From Betaproteobacteria bacterium (GTDB lineage Bacteria > Pseudomonadota > Gammaproteobacteria > Burkholderiales > SG8-39): a stretch of 64,000 nucleotides of DNA. A program made the translations under genes and the position numbers. The stretch covers positions 1-64,000 of the forward strand of contig SHXR01000006.1 in assembly GCA_009693235.1 (NCBI GenBank). Direction: 5' to 3'. How positions within the stretch are numbered: the first letter of the stretch is position 1; the number at the start of each line of letters is the position of its first letter. This document shows positions 24,724-33,002 of this stretch, piece after piece. The notes below the pieces were generated by a model. It had not been told where the DNA came from. It saw only the letters and a list, made by a program, of their open reading frames with translations, and searched no databases.

Positions 24724-26488
24724 GCTTCATCCACCGCTTGCCAAGATAAGCTTCGATCACCGCCGGATCCTTGGTGACCGCCTCGGGTTTGCCCTGCGCG
24801 AGCATGCGGCCGTGGTCCAACACCACGAAGCGATCCGCCAGCCGCACCATGGCCTGCATCGTATGTTCGATGATCACGATGGTCGACCCGTTTTTGGCGA
24901 GCCCATCGATCACGGCGAGCATGCGCTCGACTTCCTGACTACCAAGGCCGGCCAGCGTTTCATCGAGGAGCAGCAACTGTGGCCGCGACGCCAGCGCACG
25001 CGCGAGTTCCATCAAGCGCAATTCAGCATTGGTGAGGCCACCCGCCAGCGCGGTGACGCGTTCCGACATGCCAACGCGCGCCAAGGCCTCGATGGCAAGA
25101 GCGATCGCCTTGTCATCGTCACCCTCGGCGACGAATGCCCCGACCACCACATTCTGCAGCACGGTCATACGCGCGAACGGACGCACCACCTGAAACGTGC
25201 GTCCAATGCCGCGGCGACAAATTTCGTTTGGGCGGAGGCCAATCAGATTCTCGTTTCGCCACATGACGCGCCCGGCGTGCGGCGGCAAAAATCCGTTCAG
25301 CAAGTTAAAGAGCGTAGTCTTGCCCGCGCCGTTCGGGCCGATGATGCCAAGCACCTCGCCCTTATGCACATCAAAGCTGACATCTTCGACCGCCTTCAAT
25401 CCACCAAACGCACGCGAGATGCCCTCTACCTTGAGGACGACCTCCGTGCTCACTGTTCGGTTGGCATGACCCGCCATGGCAGGTTCCATCAGCACGGATG
25501 CCGTGACTGAAGTGGCGCCGCCTCCCAATGCGGCTTCGCGGCGCTTGCGCAGCGCCTCGCGGATATGGGGAACGATCCCTTCCGGCGCAAGCAGAATGAC
25601 GAGGACGATCGCCAGTCCAAACACGACACCTTGAATGCCGGGAATCTTGTCGCCCAATTCCGCATGCAGAATCTCCGCCAGAGGAATCAGGATTGCCGCG
25701 CCAATTACCGGCCCCCAGACCGTCGCCACGCCACCGAACAAGGTGACGATCAGCGCTTGTGCAGAGGTGAGCATGCCGAAGACGCTGGGTGGCGTGACGA
25801 TCAACAGCACGACGGCATAGAACCCACCCACGGCCGCAGCGATTGCACCGGACACCATGATTGCGCGCATTTTCCAGGCGAGCGTGTTGATCCCCGCGGC
25901 TTCGGCGGCGGGTTCATTTTGTTTGATGGCAAGCAGCGACAGACCGAACCGCGAACGTTCTATCTTCAAGGAAATCGCCATGGCAACGACCAGCATCGCT
26001 AAGGCGATGCCGACATACCACCGGTAATCCTTGAACTGCATGAAGGCCGCGGGGGACTCCCGTTTCATCGGCAGCGACACTTCTTGATAGCCAGCCCATT
26101 CAAAGATATAGAGGAGCGCAAGCGGATAGGCCAACATGGCGAGCGCGAAATAGTGGCCACGCAAGCGAAATGTGGGCCAGCCGATCAGCGCGCCGGCAAG
26201 TCCCCCCACCACCATGCCGACCGGGATGCCAAACCAAGGCGACACATTGAGCTTCACCATCAACAAGGTCACCGTATAGGCGCCCAGCCCGAAAAATGAC
26301 GCGTGCCCAAACGAGACCAAACCCGAGTAACCGGAGAAGACATTCCATGAGATACCGAGGATGGCCCAAACCGGCACCAGGGTGAGCATCAGTTGGTAAT
26401 ACTGGTTTTCAATCAGCATCGAGGCCGCGAGATAAACGATCGCGACGATAATGATGAGACCAACGTCGCGGCCAATGGTCCGTTGCAT
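24710..26488 (-). CDS. LivM-LivG fusion: permease plus ATP-binding protein
   Basis: A 592-residue fusion. Residues ~1-310 are a LivM-type permease with about nine membrane segments and the segment WNVFSGYSGLVSFGHASFFG. A linker around 310-350 is followed by a LivG-type ATPase with Walker A GPNGAGKTT and Walker B LLLLDETLAGLG. The signature motif is degenerate (LTNAELRLMELARAL in place of a glycine-rich form), as in many LivG proteins. Such fusions are known in proteobacterial HAAT transporters. It overlaps livF and lies two bases from livH. Confidence 0.93.
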   Translation of the reverse strand: MQRTIGRDVGLIIIVAIVYLAASMLIENQYYQLMLTLVPVWAILGISWNVFSGYSGLVSFGHASFFGLGAYTVTLLMVKLNVSPWFGIPVGMVVGGLAGALIGWPTFRLRGHYFALAMLAYPLALLYIFEWAGYQEVSLPMKRESPAAFMQFKDYRWYVGIALAMLVVAMAISLKIERSRFGLSLLAIKQNEPAAEAAGINTLAWKMRAIMVSGAIAAAVGGFYAVVLLIVTPPSVFGMLTSAQALIVTLFGGVATVWGPVIGAAILIPLAEILHAELGDKIPGIQGVVFGLAIVLVILLAPEGIVPHIREALRKRREAALGGGATSVTASVLMEPAMAGHANRTVSTEVVLKVEGISRAFGGLKAVEDVSFDVHKGEVLGIIGPNGAGKTTLFNLLNGFLPPHAGRVMWRNENLIGLRPNEICRRGIGRTFQVVRPFARMTVLQNVVVGAFVAEGDDDKAIALAIEALARVGMSERVTALAGGLTNAELRLMELARALASRPQLLLLDETLAGLGSQEVERMLAVIDGLAKNGSTIVIIEHTMQAMVRLADRFVVLDHGRMLAQGKPEAVTKDPAVIEAYLGKRWMKHAQH

Positions 26489-26490
26489 GA

Positions 26491-27450
26491 TTAGACCCGC
26501 TCCGCGTTGCGGCCGAACAGGCCTTCGGGACGAATCAGGATGATCAGCAGGAACACGACAAAGATCGCCGCGTTCTGCAACTGCACCGGCAGGATCAGCG
26601 TGGAAAGCTGCTGAACGAGCCCGATGGTGAGGCCGCCCCAGAAAGCGCCAACGATGCTGCCAAAGCCACCTAGCACGACGCCGGCGTACATGATGATCAC
26701 GAACTCCAACCCCACATACGGCTGGAACGGATAGTAGGTAGCGACGAGTCCGCCCGCAATCGCGGTCAGCGCGATGCCGAGCGCGAAAGCCACGCGATAG
26801 GCGCGGTCGACATTGATCCCCATGTATGTGGCGGCTTCCGGATTGTCCGCCGCGGCACGCAGAGTCTTGCCGGTACGCGACCGACTAATGAATAGGTACA
26901 AGAGAATCGCGACGATCACGGAGACGATGAAGGCGACGCTGCGAGCTTTGTTGAGGAAGATCGACAGGTCCTGACCGATGAGCGGCCCGATCTCCCAGGC
27001 CGATGCGGACAACGGCGTCCGAATGCCCTGCGGCATCGAGCCGAACACGATCAAGCCGCCGTTGGCAATGATGAGCGACATGCCAAGGGTGAGGATGAGC
27101 TGCGGATAGTGCCCTTCGCTTTCGGTCCCGGCGACGCGGATACCGGTTACGCGCGACAACAGCGTGCTATGCAGCAGCACGCCAAAGCCGTACAGGATCA
27201 CCGCACCAAGCAACGCCGCCACCACCGGACCCAGGTAGGGTCCAAGGTACTGTCCAAGACTGAGCCAGCCGAATAGATACAGCGTGGCGTACATGCCCAG
27301 CATCAGGAAATCGCCCTGCGCGAAATTGATGACCCGCATCACGCCATAGATGAGGCCAAGGCCGACACACATGAGACCGTAGACGCTGCCGACCAGAATG
27401 CCGGCCGCGAGCGCCTGCAGGATATTCTCGGTGATGACGATTGCGTTCAT
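26491..27450 (-). CDS. livH: ABC transporter permease LivH
   Basis: A 319-residue inner-membrane permease with about eight hydrophobic helices. Family segments are VGSVYGLMCVGLGLIYGVM and VINFAQGDFLMLG. It forms the translocation pathway with the LivM half of the next protein. The ATG at 27450 has no clear Shine-Dalgarno sequence, and MITE-5 begins nine bases upstream, so the original leader may have been replaced. Confidence 0.93.
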   Translation of the reverse strand: MNAIVITENILQALAAGILVGSVYGLMCVGLGLIYGVMRVINFAQGDFLMLGMYATLYLFGWLSLGQYLGPYLGPVVAALLGAVILYGFGVLLHSTLLSRVTGIRVAGTESEGHYPQLILTLGMSLIIANGGLIVFGSMPQGIRTPLSASAWEIGPLIGQDLSIFLNKARSVAFIVSVIVAILLYLFISRSRTGKTLRAAADNPEAATYMGINVDRAYRVAFALGIALTAIAGGLVATYYPFQPYVGLEFVIIMYAGVVLGGFGSIVGAFWGGLTIGLVQQLSTLILPVQLQNAAIFVVFLLIILIRPEGLFGRNAERV

Positions 27451-27458
27451 CGATTTTT

Positions 27459-27567
27459 GGAAATGCTGGATAAGCTATCTTGCGAAATCAGCATGAGATC
27501 CTTTTCGGGGAGCTACGAGGGGGCTTTGGAGGGGTTGCCCCCCAACAAGCCCCTTGTTCATTCAATT
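27459..27567 (+). mobile_element. MITE copy 5 (long form, degraded)
   Basis: The left repeat reads GGAAATGCTGGATAAG. The central hairpin and an enlarged GC-rich stem (GGGGTTGCCCCCCAAC) are recognisable. The right end is eroded after CTTGTTCA, and no convincing target duplication remains. It is the most diverged copy and lies between the DUF35 gene, whose stop falls in its right end, and livH. Confidence 0.75.
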
Positions 27568-27959
27568 TCAAGCCGAAAGCGTGGCAGCGTTATCGAATCG
27601 GACACGTCTTCGAAGGTCACGCGAACGGCTAGCCCCACCCGCAGCGCTTCCGCGCCGATGATCGATGCAGTCAGCCGAGGACCCTCCTCCAATTCAATTT
27701 GTACCACGTTGTACGGTAGATCGTCTTTGAATGCAGCGAACCACGGTTGGTGAACGACGGTCCATGTGGAGATGATGCCGCGGCCGCTTGCCTCGCGCCA
27801 TCGGAGGGCGTCCGAAAAACAGAACGGACACACCGGTCCGGGCGGCAGATGCGGCTTCGCACAGTCCAGGCAAGTCGGTAACATCAGCCGATGCGCCTTG
27901 CAGGCATCCCAGAATGGTTTGGAGTCGGGTGTGATACGCGGCAACGGTTTGGTGTTCAT
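27558..27959 (-). CDS. DUF35 zinc-ribbon/OB-fold protein, pair 1
   Basis: A 133-residue protein with the four-cysteine ribbon CLDCAKPHLPPGPVCPFC (two CxxC pairs) followed by an OB-fold. Such proteins act with thiolase-like partners, as in steroid side-chain retro-aldolases, and bind CoA ligands. ATG at 27959 overlaps the stop of the thiolase-like gene by four bases, a strong sign of a stoichiometric complex. The stop codon lies in the right end of MITE-5, so the native C-terminus may have been altered slightly. Confidence 0.9.
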   Translation of the reverse strand: MNTKPLPRITPDSKPFWDACKAHRLMLPTCLDCAKPHLPPGPVCPFCFSDALRWREASGRGIISTWTVVHQPWFAAFKDDLPYNVVQIELEEGPRLTASIIGAEALRVGLAVRVTFEDVSDSITLPRFRLEIE

Positions 27960-29134
27960 AGCGCGTTGCCAAGGATCACCGAATCGCCCCAACAGGTGCT
28001 GAACTGGAGGTGCTTCGCGTTCGGGATCTGTCGTGGCCCCACCTCACCACGCAACTGGCGGACCATTTCGAGAATGGAATTCCAGCCGCCGACATGCGCC
28101 TCTGACAGTAGACCGCCTGATGTGTTCATGGGCAGTTCGCCACCCAATTCAATACGACCGTTCTGCACCCACTCTGCGGCGTCGCCCGGACCGCAATAGC
28201 CGAAGCGCTCCAGCACGAAGAGGATCAATGGCGAGAAGGCGTCGTAGGTGTACAGACCATCGATATCCGGCAAACCGACGCCTGCCATCGCAAACACTTC
28301 GTTATCGGCGGCAGTGAATCGGCGGGAGTGTGCAGGCTGTTGGTTAATGCCAAGATTGGGTGGCGCGAAGATGAATTCATCGCGACCGGAGCGCATGCCT
28401 TGCATGCCAGCGATCGGAATCGGCTTCTTCTTCATGTCGCGTGCCCGCTCCATGGTCGTGACGATCGCGACGGCCGCGCCATCGGTGACGAGACAACAAT
28501 CGAAGAGCCGCAACGGATCGACCACCATCCGCGCGCGCTGATGATCGGCAAGGGTCAGCGGCTTTTTCATCGTGGCATAAGGCGAGAGCAGCGCATGCTT
28601 GCGAAAGGCAATCGGTACCGCGGCCAGCTGTTCGCTGGTAGCGCCGTACATCGCCATATAACGCTGCATCGCGATCGCGGCACCGCCCGCTGGGGCCGTC
28701 AATCCATAAGACGGTGATTCGCCATGCGTACCACCGTCTTCGCGTGAGCCTTCATGATCGCCCGGCCCGCCGAGAATCTGCCGCTCACGAGTGAAGCTGA
28801 TCGCGGTAACGCAAGCCACCACGTTAGCGAGCCCACACGCGACCGCCATCGCCGCTTGCTGGAGGGCACTGGTGACGAACCGGCCATGCAGCCAAGTCTG
28901 CGCGGCCCAACGCGTATTGAGCCCGTACGCCTCCGCCACCCGGTCGTAATCGAGACCAAGCGGCCAACCCATGTGGATCGACAGGCCATCGATGTCTTCG
29001 CGCTGTAAGCCTGCATCATCGAGCGCGGCCTTGAGCGCGCGGGCACCCAGCTTCAATTGCGAGTCGGGCAGGTTGCGGCCGTATTCGCTTTGGCCAATGC
29101 CGGCGATGGCGGTTTGATTGCTGATGGAGGGCAT
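27956..29134 (-). CDS. Thiolase-like protein (lipid-transfer/retro-aldolase type), pair 1
   Basis: A 392-residue thiolase-fold protein. The region that carries the nucleophilic cysteine in true thiolases reads HGRFVTSALQQAAMAVA, without a cysteine. A conserved YDAFSP motif and the C-terminal MNTSGGLLSEAH are present. Members of this group paired with DUF35 proteins include acyl-CoA retro-aldolases such as Ltp2 of steroid catabolism, so C-C cleavage or a related acyl-CoA reaction is more likely than classical thiolysis. It is coupled with the DUF35 gene by an ATGA overlap. Confidence 0.87.
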   Translation of the reverse strand: MPSISNQTAIAGIGQSEYGRNLPDSQLKLGARALKAALDDAGLQREDIDGLSIHMGWPLGLDYDRVAEAYGLNTRWAAQTWLHGRFVTSALQQAAMAVACGLANVVACVTAISFTRERQILGGPGDHEGSREDGGTHGESPSYGLTAPAGGAAIAMQRYMAMYGATSEQLAAVPIAFRKHALLSPYATMKKPLTLADHQRARMVVDPLRLFDCCLVTDGAAVAIVTTMERARDMKKKPIPIAGMQGMRSGRDEFIFAPPNLGINQQPAHSRRFTAADNEVFAMAGVGLPDIDGLYTYDAFSPLILFVLERFGYCGPGDAAEWVQNGRIELGGELPMNTSGGLLSEAHVGGWNSILEMVRQLRGEVGPRQIPNAKHLQFSTCWGDSVILGNAL

Positions 29135-29194
29135 GGTTGGGCGAACTATCTGCAGTCCACGCCCCCTCTCCCCTGCCCCTCTCCCGCACGACGC

Positions 29195-30238
29195 TTATCC
29201 ATTCGGCCGCATCACGATCCGCCCTACGGCTTTGCCTGACTCCACCAGCTCATGTGCTTTGGCGGCTTCTTCAAGCGGGAAGGAAGCGGTGATCACCGGC
29301 TTTATCTGGCCGCGCTTCATGAGCGTCAGCACATCCTCCAATTGCCGGCGCGATGTACTCATTACCGAATACATCGACTGGTTCTTGAGAAACAACTGCG
29401 CGGGATTAAACGGTACAAACTCACCGGTGAGTTGCCCGATCATGATCCAGCGTCCGCTTTGCCCGAGACTCTTTCGCATTGCATCGAACAATGGAGTGCC
29501 GACGTTGTCGATCAGCACATCGACCCCTTTACCATCGGTAAGCTTCTTCACTTGCGCCGAGAAGTCGTCGCCCCGCGCATGCAGGACCACCTCATGCGCC
29601 CCCATGCTACGGACGAGTTCAACCTTATCAGGCGAGGTGGTCTGTGCGATCACATACGCACCCGTTTGTCGCGCGAGCTGCACCGCGTGCAGACCGAGGC
29701 CGCCACCCGCGCCGGTGATCAAGGTGGACTCGCCCACCTGCAGTTTGCCGACATCGCGAATGCCATTCAGAATCGTGCCGATCGCGCAGGCGGCGATCGC
29801 CGCGCCATCCAGTGCGACGTTGTCGGGAATAAGCGCGAGATTGTCATCTTCGATCGCGACGTATTCGGCGTAGCCGCCGACCAGGCCGTAGTCACCGAGA
29901 AATTTCCGTTCCGCACATTGCGATTCCCGCCCGGTCCGGCAGAAGTTACAAGCGCCGCAGATGTGATAGCGCTGCGCGGAAGCGACGCGATCACCGACCT
30001 TAAACTGCCGGACGTCGCGTCCAACATCGACAACCGTGCCGGCGATTTCATGACCGAGAATGCAGGGCATTTTGATGCCCGCCCGCAACGTACCATTGCG
30101 CGTGAGCACATCGTGAAAGCACACACCGCATGCGCCAACTTTCAGGACAACATCCTTTGGGCCGGCGAGCGGCTCAGCGACTGATTCGATCTTCATGACA
30201 TCAGTCCGGCCAGGTTGATGAACGACGATGGCTTTCAT
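29195..30238 (-). CDS. Zinc-dependent alcohol dehydrogenase family protein
   Basis: A 347-residue medium-chain dehydrogenase. The catalytic zinc site fits CGVCFHD and GHE. The structural zinc loop is CGACNFCRTGRESQC, and the cofactor motif is TGAGGGLGLHAVQLA. It would oxidise an alcohol or reduce an enoyl-CoA/ketone with NAD(P)H. It sits between the two thiolase/DUF35 pairs on the same strand, so it probably provides a redox step of the same pathway. Confidence 0.9.
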   Translation of the reverse strand: MKAIVVHQPGRTDVMKIESVAEPLAGPKDVVLKVGACGVCFHDVLTRNGTLRAGIKMPCILGHEIAGTVVDVGRDVRQFKVGDRVASAQRYHICGACNFCRTGRESQCAERKFLGDYGLVGGYAEYVAIEDDNLALIPDNVALDGAAIAACAIGTILNGIRDVGKLQVGESTLITGAGGGLGLHAVQLARQTGAYVIAQTTSPDKVELVRSMGAHEVVLHARGDDFSAQVKKLTDGKGVDVLIDNVGTPLFDAMRKSLGQSGRWIMIGQLTGEFVPFNPAQLFLKNQSMYSVMSTSRRQLEDVLTLMKRGQIKPVITASFPLEEAAKAHELVESGKAVGRIVMRPNG

Positions 30239-30271
30239 AGATAAACCTCAATAGGCGCTTACTACAGAACT

Positions 30272-30503
30272 CAGAAATTCACCGCGGAGGACGCAGAGGA
30301 CCCGGAGGAAAAACAATGAAGTAGCGTAGGGTGGAACAGCGCAGCGCGTTCCACCACGCCTGCGCGTTCTAGCCGCGACCTCCCTATTGTTCCGTAGTTT
30401 CTTGCTTTCCCCGCTACGGCGGAATGCGCTACGCTTTTCCGCCCCACCTGAAACAAATGCGCCTTTCCTCCATTCCCTCCGCGTCCTCCGCGGTGAATTT
30501 CTG
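30272..30503. repeat. Composite intergenic repeat bounded by a perfect 23-bp inverted repeat
   Basis: The outer arms (30272-30294 and 30481-30503, core ACCGCGGAGGACGC) are perfect inverted repeats. Inside are a second stem at 30330-30355 (GGTGGAAC...GTTCCACC) and a third, imperfect stem near 30418-30450 (GGCGGAAT...TTTCCGCC). No protein-coding pattern is seen in this 277-base gap. It resembles dispersed intergenic repeats of proteobacteria and would fold as an RNA cruciform in the operon transcript. Confidence 0.75.
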
Positions 30504-30515
30504 TGGCCGTACGGG

Positions 30516-30923
30516 TCATGGCTTGAACCGCACCAGCGTCACTGCATCCGTCACCGCATCGAAATGCGCCCGCACCTTCATGCCGATCTTGATTCTCTCG
30601 CGCGGTACATCCACCAGGTTTGAGAACAGTTGCACACCCTCCTTCAATCGCACCTGCACGACATCGTATGGCACGTCGCCGGCGAAACTCGGCCAATACG
30701 CCTTGTGAAAGCCGCAGTACGAGACCACCATCCCTTGCCCGCTCGTGGCTTGCCATTCACTGCGCTCGCCCAGGCAGCTTGGGCAATAGCGCGACGCGGG
30801 AAAGCGATATTGCGCGCAGTCGAGGCAGCGTTGCAGCATCAACTTTCCCGCTCGGGCGCCGGCCCAGAATGGCGCGTTCAGCCCATCGATCGGCGGAAGT
30901 GGCTTAGCGTACACGTCGCTCAT
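30516..30923 (-). CDS. DUF35 zinc-ribbon/OB-fold protein, pair 2
   Basis: A 135-residue protein with zinc ribbon CLDCAQYRFPASRYCPSC and a C-terminal OB-fold (VDVPRERIKIGMKVRAHFD). Same architecture as pair 1 but clearly diverged. Its start overlaps the stop of the upstream thiolase-like gene by four bases, so the two subunits are probably made in equal amounts and form a complex. Confidence 0.9.
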   Translation of the reverse strand: MSDVYAKPLPPIDGLNAPFWAGARAGKLMLQRCLDCAQYRFPASRYCPSCLGERSEWQATSGQGMVVSYCGFHKAYWPSFAGDVPYDVVQVRLKEGVQLFSNLVDVPRERIKIGMKVRAHFDAVTDAVTLVRFKP

Positions 30924-32065
30924 TTCGCCTCCTTACCGTAGATCATCGAGGTAATCACCGGTGCGGCCGTCATGTATTGCACGAGGTTCGCATCCTTGAC
31001 TTGGCGCGCACCGCACTCCCCACGCACTTGCCGCACCGCCTCGACATTGAGCGCCCAGCCCTGCATGTACGACTCCGAAAGATGACCCCCGCTGGTGTTG
31101 GTCGGAAACTCTCCACCGAGTTGCAAGCGGCCGTTCTCGACAAACGGCCCGCTTTCGCCCGTCTTGCAAAAACCAAAGCCCTCCAGACAGAACATCACGG
31201 TCGGTGTGAAGTTGTCGTAGATCATCAGCGCGTCCATATCCGCAGGCTTCGCGCCCGCCATTCCGTAGGCCGAGCGCGCCACTTTCTTCATCGGCGCCGC
31301 CCAATAATCGTCCGGCGGAAACGTCGAGCCAGTGAACTTGGCCGTCTGGCCGAAGCCACGAATATAGACCGGTGGTTTGGCAAGATTCTTGGCGCGCTTG
31401 GCGTTAGTGAGAATCATCGCGACACCGCCATCATTGATGAGACAGTAATCGAGCAGATGCAACGGCTCGCACACGAAGCGTGAGGCGTGGTAGTCGGCAA
31501 GTGTGAACGGATCGCGCATCACCGCTTGCGGATTCAGCGCAGCATGCCGGCGAAACGCCATCGCCACCTGACCGAGCTGATCGGACGTGGTGCCGTACTG
31601 CTCCATATGCCGCTTGGCCATCAACGCATGAAACGCGCCCGGCGAGGTCATGCCATAAGGAAACCAAAGTCCCGGACCGCCGCTGCCATAAATGTCGGTA
31701 GCACCACCATATTGGTCGCCGGCCGAGCGCCCGTTGTTGCCATAGACCAGTGCGACAGTCTTGGCCATGCCGGTTGCAATCAACGCGACCGCAGTCTGGA
31801 TGCAGATACCGGAGAACCGGCCATGCCCAGGCGTGATCGTCGTGTAAGAAGGGTTGAGGCCGGCGAGTTCGCAGAAACGCTGATAGTCGGGAATGCGATT
31901 GAGAATGACACCGTCGATATCGGCGATCTTCAATCCGCAATCAGCCAGGGCCTCTTTCAACGCCCAGATGCCAAGATCATAGGGATCGTATTCGGGTAGA
32001 CGGCCGTATCGCGTGGTACCGACACCGGCGACGGCGACCTTACCTGCTAGGGATTTATTGGGCAA
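30920..32065 (-). CDS. Thiolase-like protein (lipid-transfer/retro-aldolase type), pair 2
   Basis: A 381-residue thiolase-fold protein. The equivalent of the active-site segment reads HGRFSGICIQTAVALIA. The cysteine there is shifted relative to thiolase nucleophiles. The motif IYDNFTP matches the tyrosine-containing segment in pair 1, and NTSGGHLSESYM is near the C-terminus. TTG at 32065 is the apparent start and overlaps the end of the SMP-30 gene by 11 bases. It likely acts with the following DUF35 subunit on a CoA thioester. Confidence 0.87.
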   Translation of the reverse strand: MPNKSLAGKVAVAGVGTTRYGRLPEYDPYDLGIWALKEALADCGLKIADIDGVILNRIPDYQRFCELAGLNPSYTTITPGHGRFSGICIQTAVALIATGMAKTVALVYGNNGRSAGDQYGGATDIYGSGGPGLWFPYGMTSPGAFHALMAKRHMEQYGTTSDQLGQVAMAFRRHAALNPQAVMRDPFTLADYHASRFVCEPLHLLDYCLINDGGVAMILTNAKRAKNLAKPPVYIRGFGQTAKFTGSTFPPDDYWAAPMKKVARSAYGMAGAKPADMDALMIYDNFTPTVMFCLEGFGFCKTGESGPFVENGRLQLGGEFPTNTSGGHLSESYMQGWALNVEAVRQVRGECGARQVKDANLVQYMTAAPVITSMIYGKEAK

Positions 32066-32927
32066 ACCGCACCTCCGCCAATCCTTTCACACCCGGATCC
32101 ATTGCCAGCACGCTTCCGGCCCACGGCTGCGCCGCCAGCGCCTGTTCATCGAGATCCAAGGTGGCCGTCGTGATGTAAAGCGTCGCGAGATCCGGCCCAC
32201 CGAACATCACGCTCGTTGGTCGTTGCACCGGCATGCGCACCGATCGCTCAAACTTTCCGTTTGGATCGTAACGATTGATGCACCAGCGATCGAATTGTGC
32301 GCTCCAAACGAACCCCTCTCTATCGACGGTCATGCCATCAGGCCCGCCATGTCCCGGCGCCACCTCGACGAAAACGCGCCGATTCGTTGCCTGACCGCTG
32401 GCAAGATCGTAATCGTAGGCGAAGATACTGTGGGACGGCGTATCGGTGTGATAGAGCGTTCGATTGTCCGGACTCCAGCCGATGCCGTTCGAAACGGTAA
32501 CACCAGCTGCCAAGCGATCGACGCGAAACGTGCTGTCGACAGAATACAAATCTCCGATCGGACGCGAGAGTTTGCGGTCCATTGCGCCGACCCAAAAACG
32601 GCCGGCGCGATCGGTCTTGCCATCGTTGAATCGTATCTCATTGAAGTCGAGCTCTGGCATCGGCAACCACGTCACTTCACTGCCCGGCTGATTCAGCGTT
32701 GCAATGCCACCCCGAAAAGCGATGAGAAAACCACCGCCTTGCCTGAGCGCGAACGAGCCAACCAGTTTCGGCAGCGGCCAGCTTTGCGACCGCTTGGTCG
32801 CGGGATCGAACCGCCACAGCTCGGGCGGCGTAATGTTGATCCACCACAGCACGCGCTCGCTCGGGCACCATACCGGGCCTTCGCCCAACACATTCCGACA
32901 GTCGACAATGCGCTCGACGCCCGACAC
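32055..32927 (-). CDS. SMP-30/gluconolactonase family lactonase
   Basis: A 290-residue six-bladed beta-propeller protein. Metal ligands fit the Glu in LGEGPVW, the Asn in RFNDGKTD and VSNGIGWSPD, and the Asp in GGPDGMTVD. It hydrolyses a lactone to a hydroxy acid. Start is GTG at 32927 with AGGAG upstream. It is the first gene of the long minus-strand block, so the divergent 75-base gap to the MmgE/PrpD gene probably holds promoters for both directions. Confidence 0.9.
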   Translation of the reverse strand: MSGVERIVDCRNVLGEGPVWCPSERVLWWINITPPELWRFDPATKRSQSWPLPKLVGSFALRQGGGFLIAFRGGIATLNQPGSEVTWLPMPELDFNEIRFNDGKTDRAGRFWVGAMDRKLSRPIGDLYSVDSTFRVDRLAAGVTVSNGIGWSPDNRTLYHTDTPSHSIFAYDYDLASGQATNRRVFVEVAPGHGGPDGMTVDREGFVWSAQFDRWCINRYDPNGKFERSVRMPVQRPTSVMFGGPDLATLYITTATLDLDEQALAAQPWAGSVLAMDPGVKGLAEVRFAQ

Positions 32928-33002
32928 CTTGCTGCTCCTTTGTGAGTTTCAAGCTCTTAAACGATAATCTCATCGTAACCTCGAACGAGCCTGCCCACAA
33001 CC

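Noticed and set aside
32013-32945. 310-residue plus-strand ORF
   Set aside because: It is antisense to the SMP-30 gene, whose metal-site motifs are clear.
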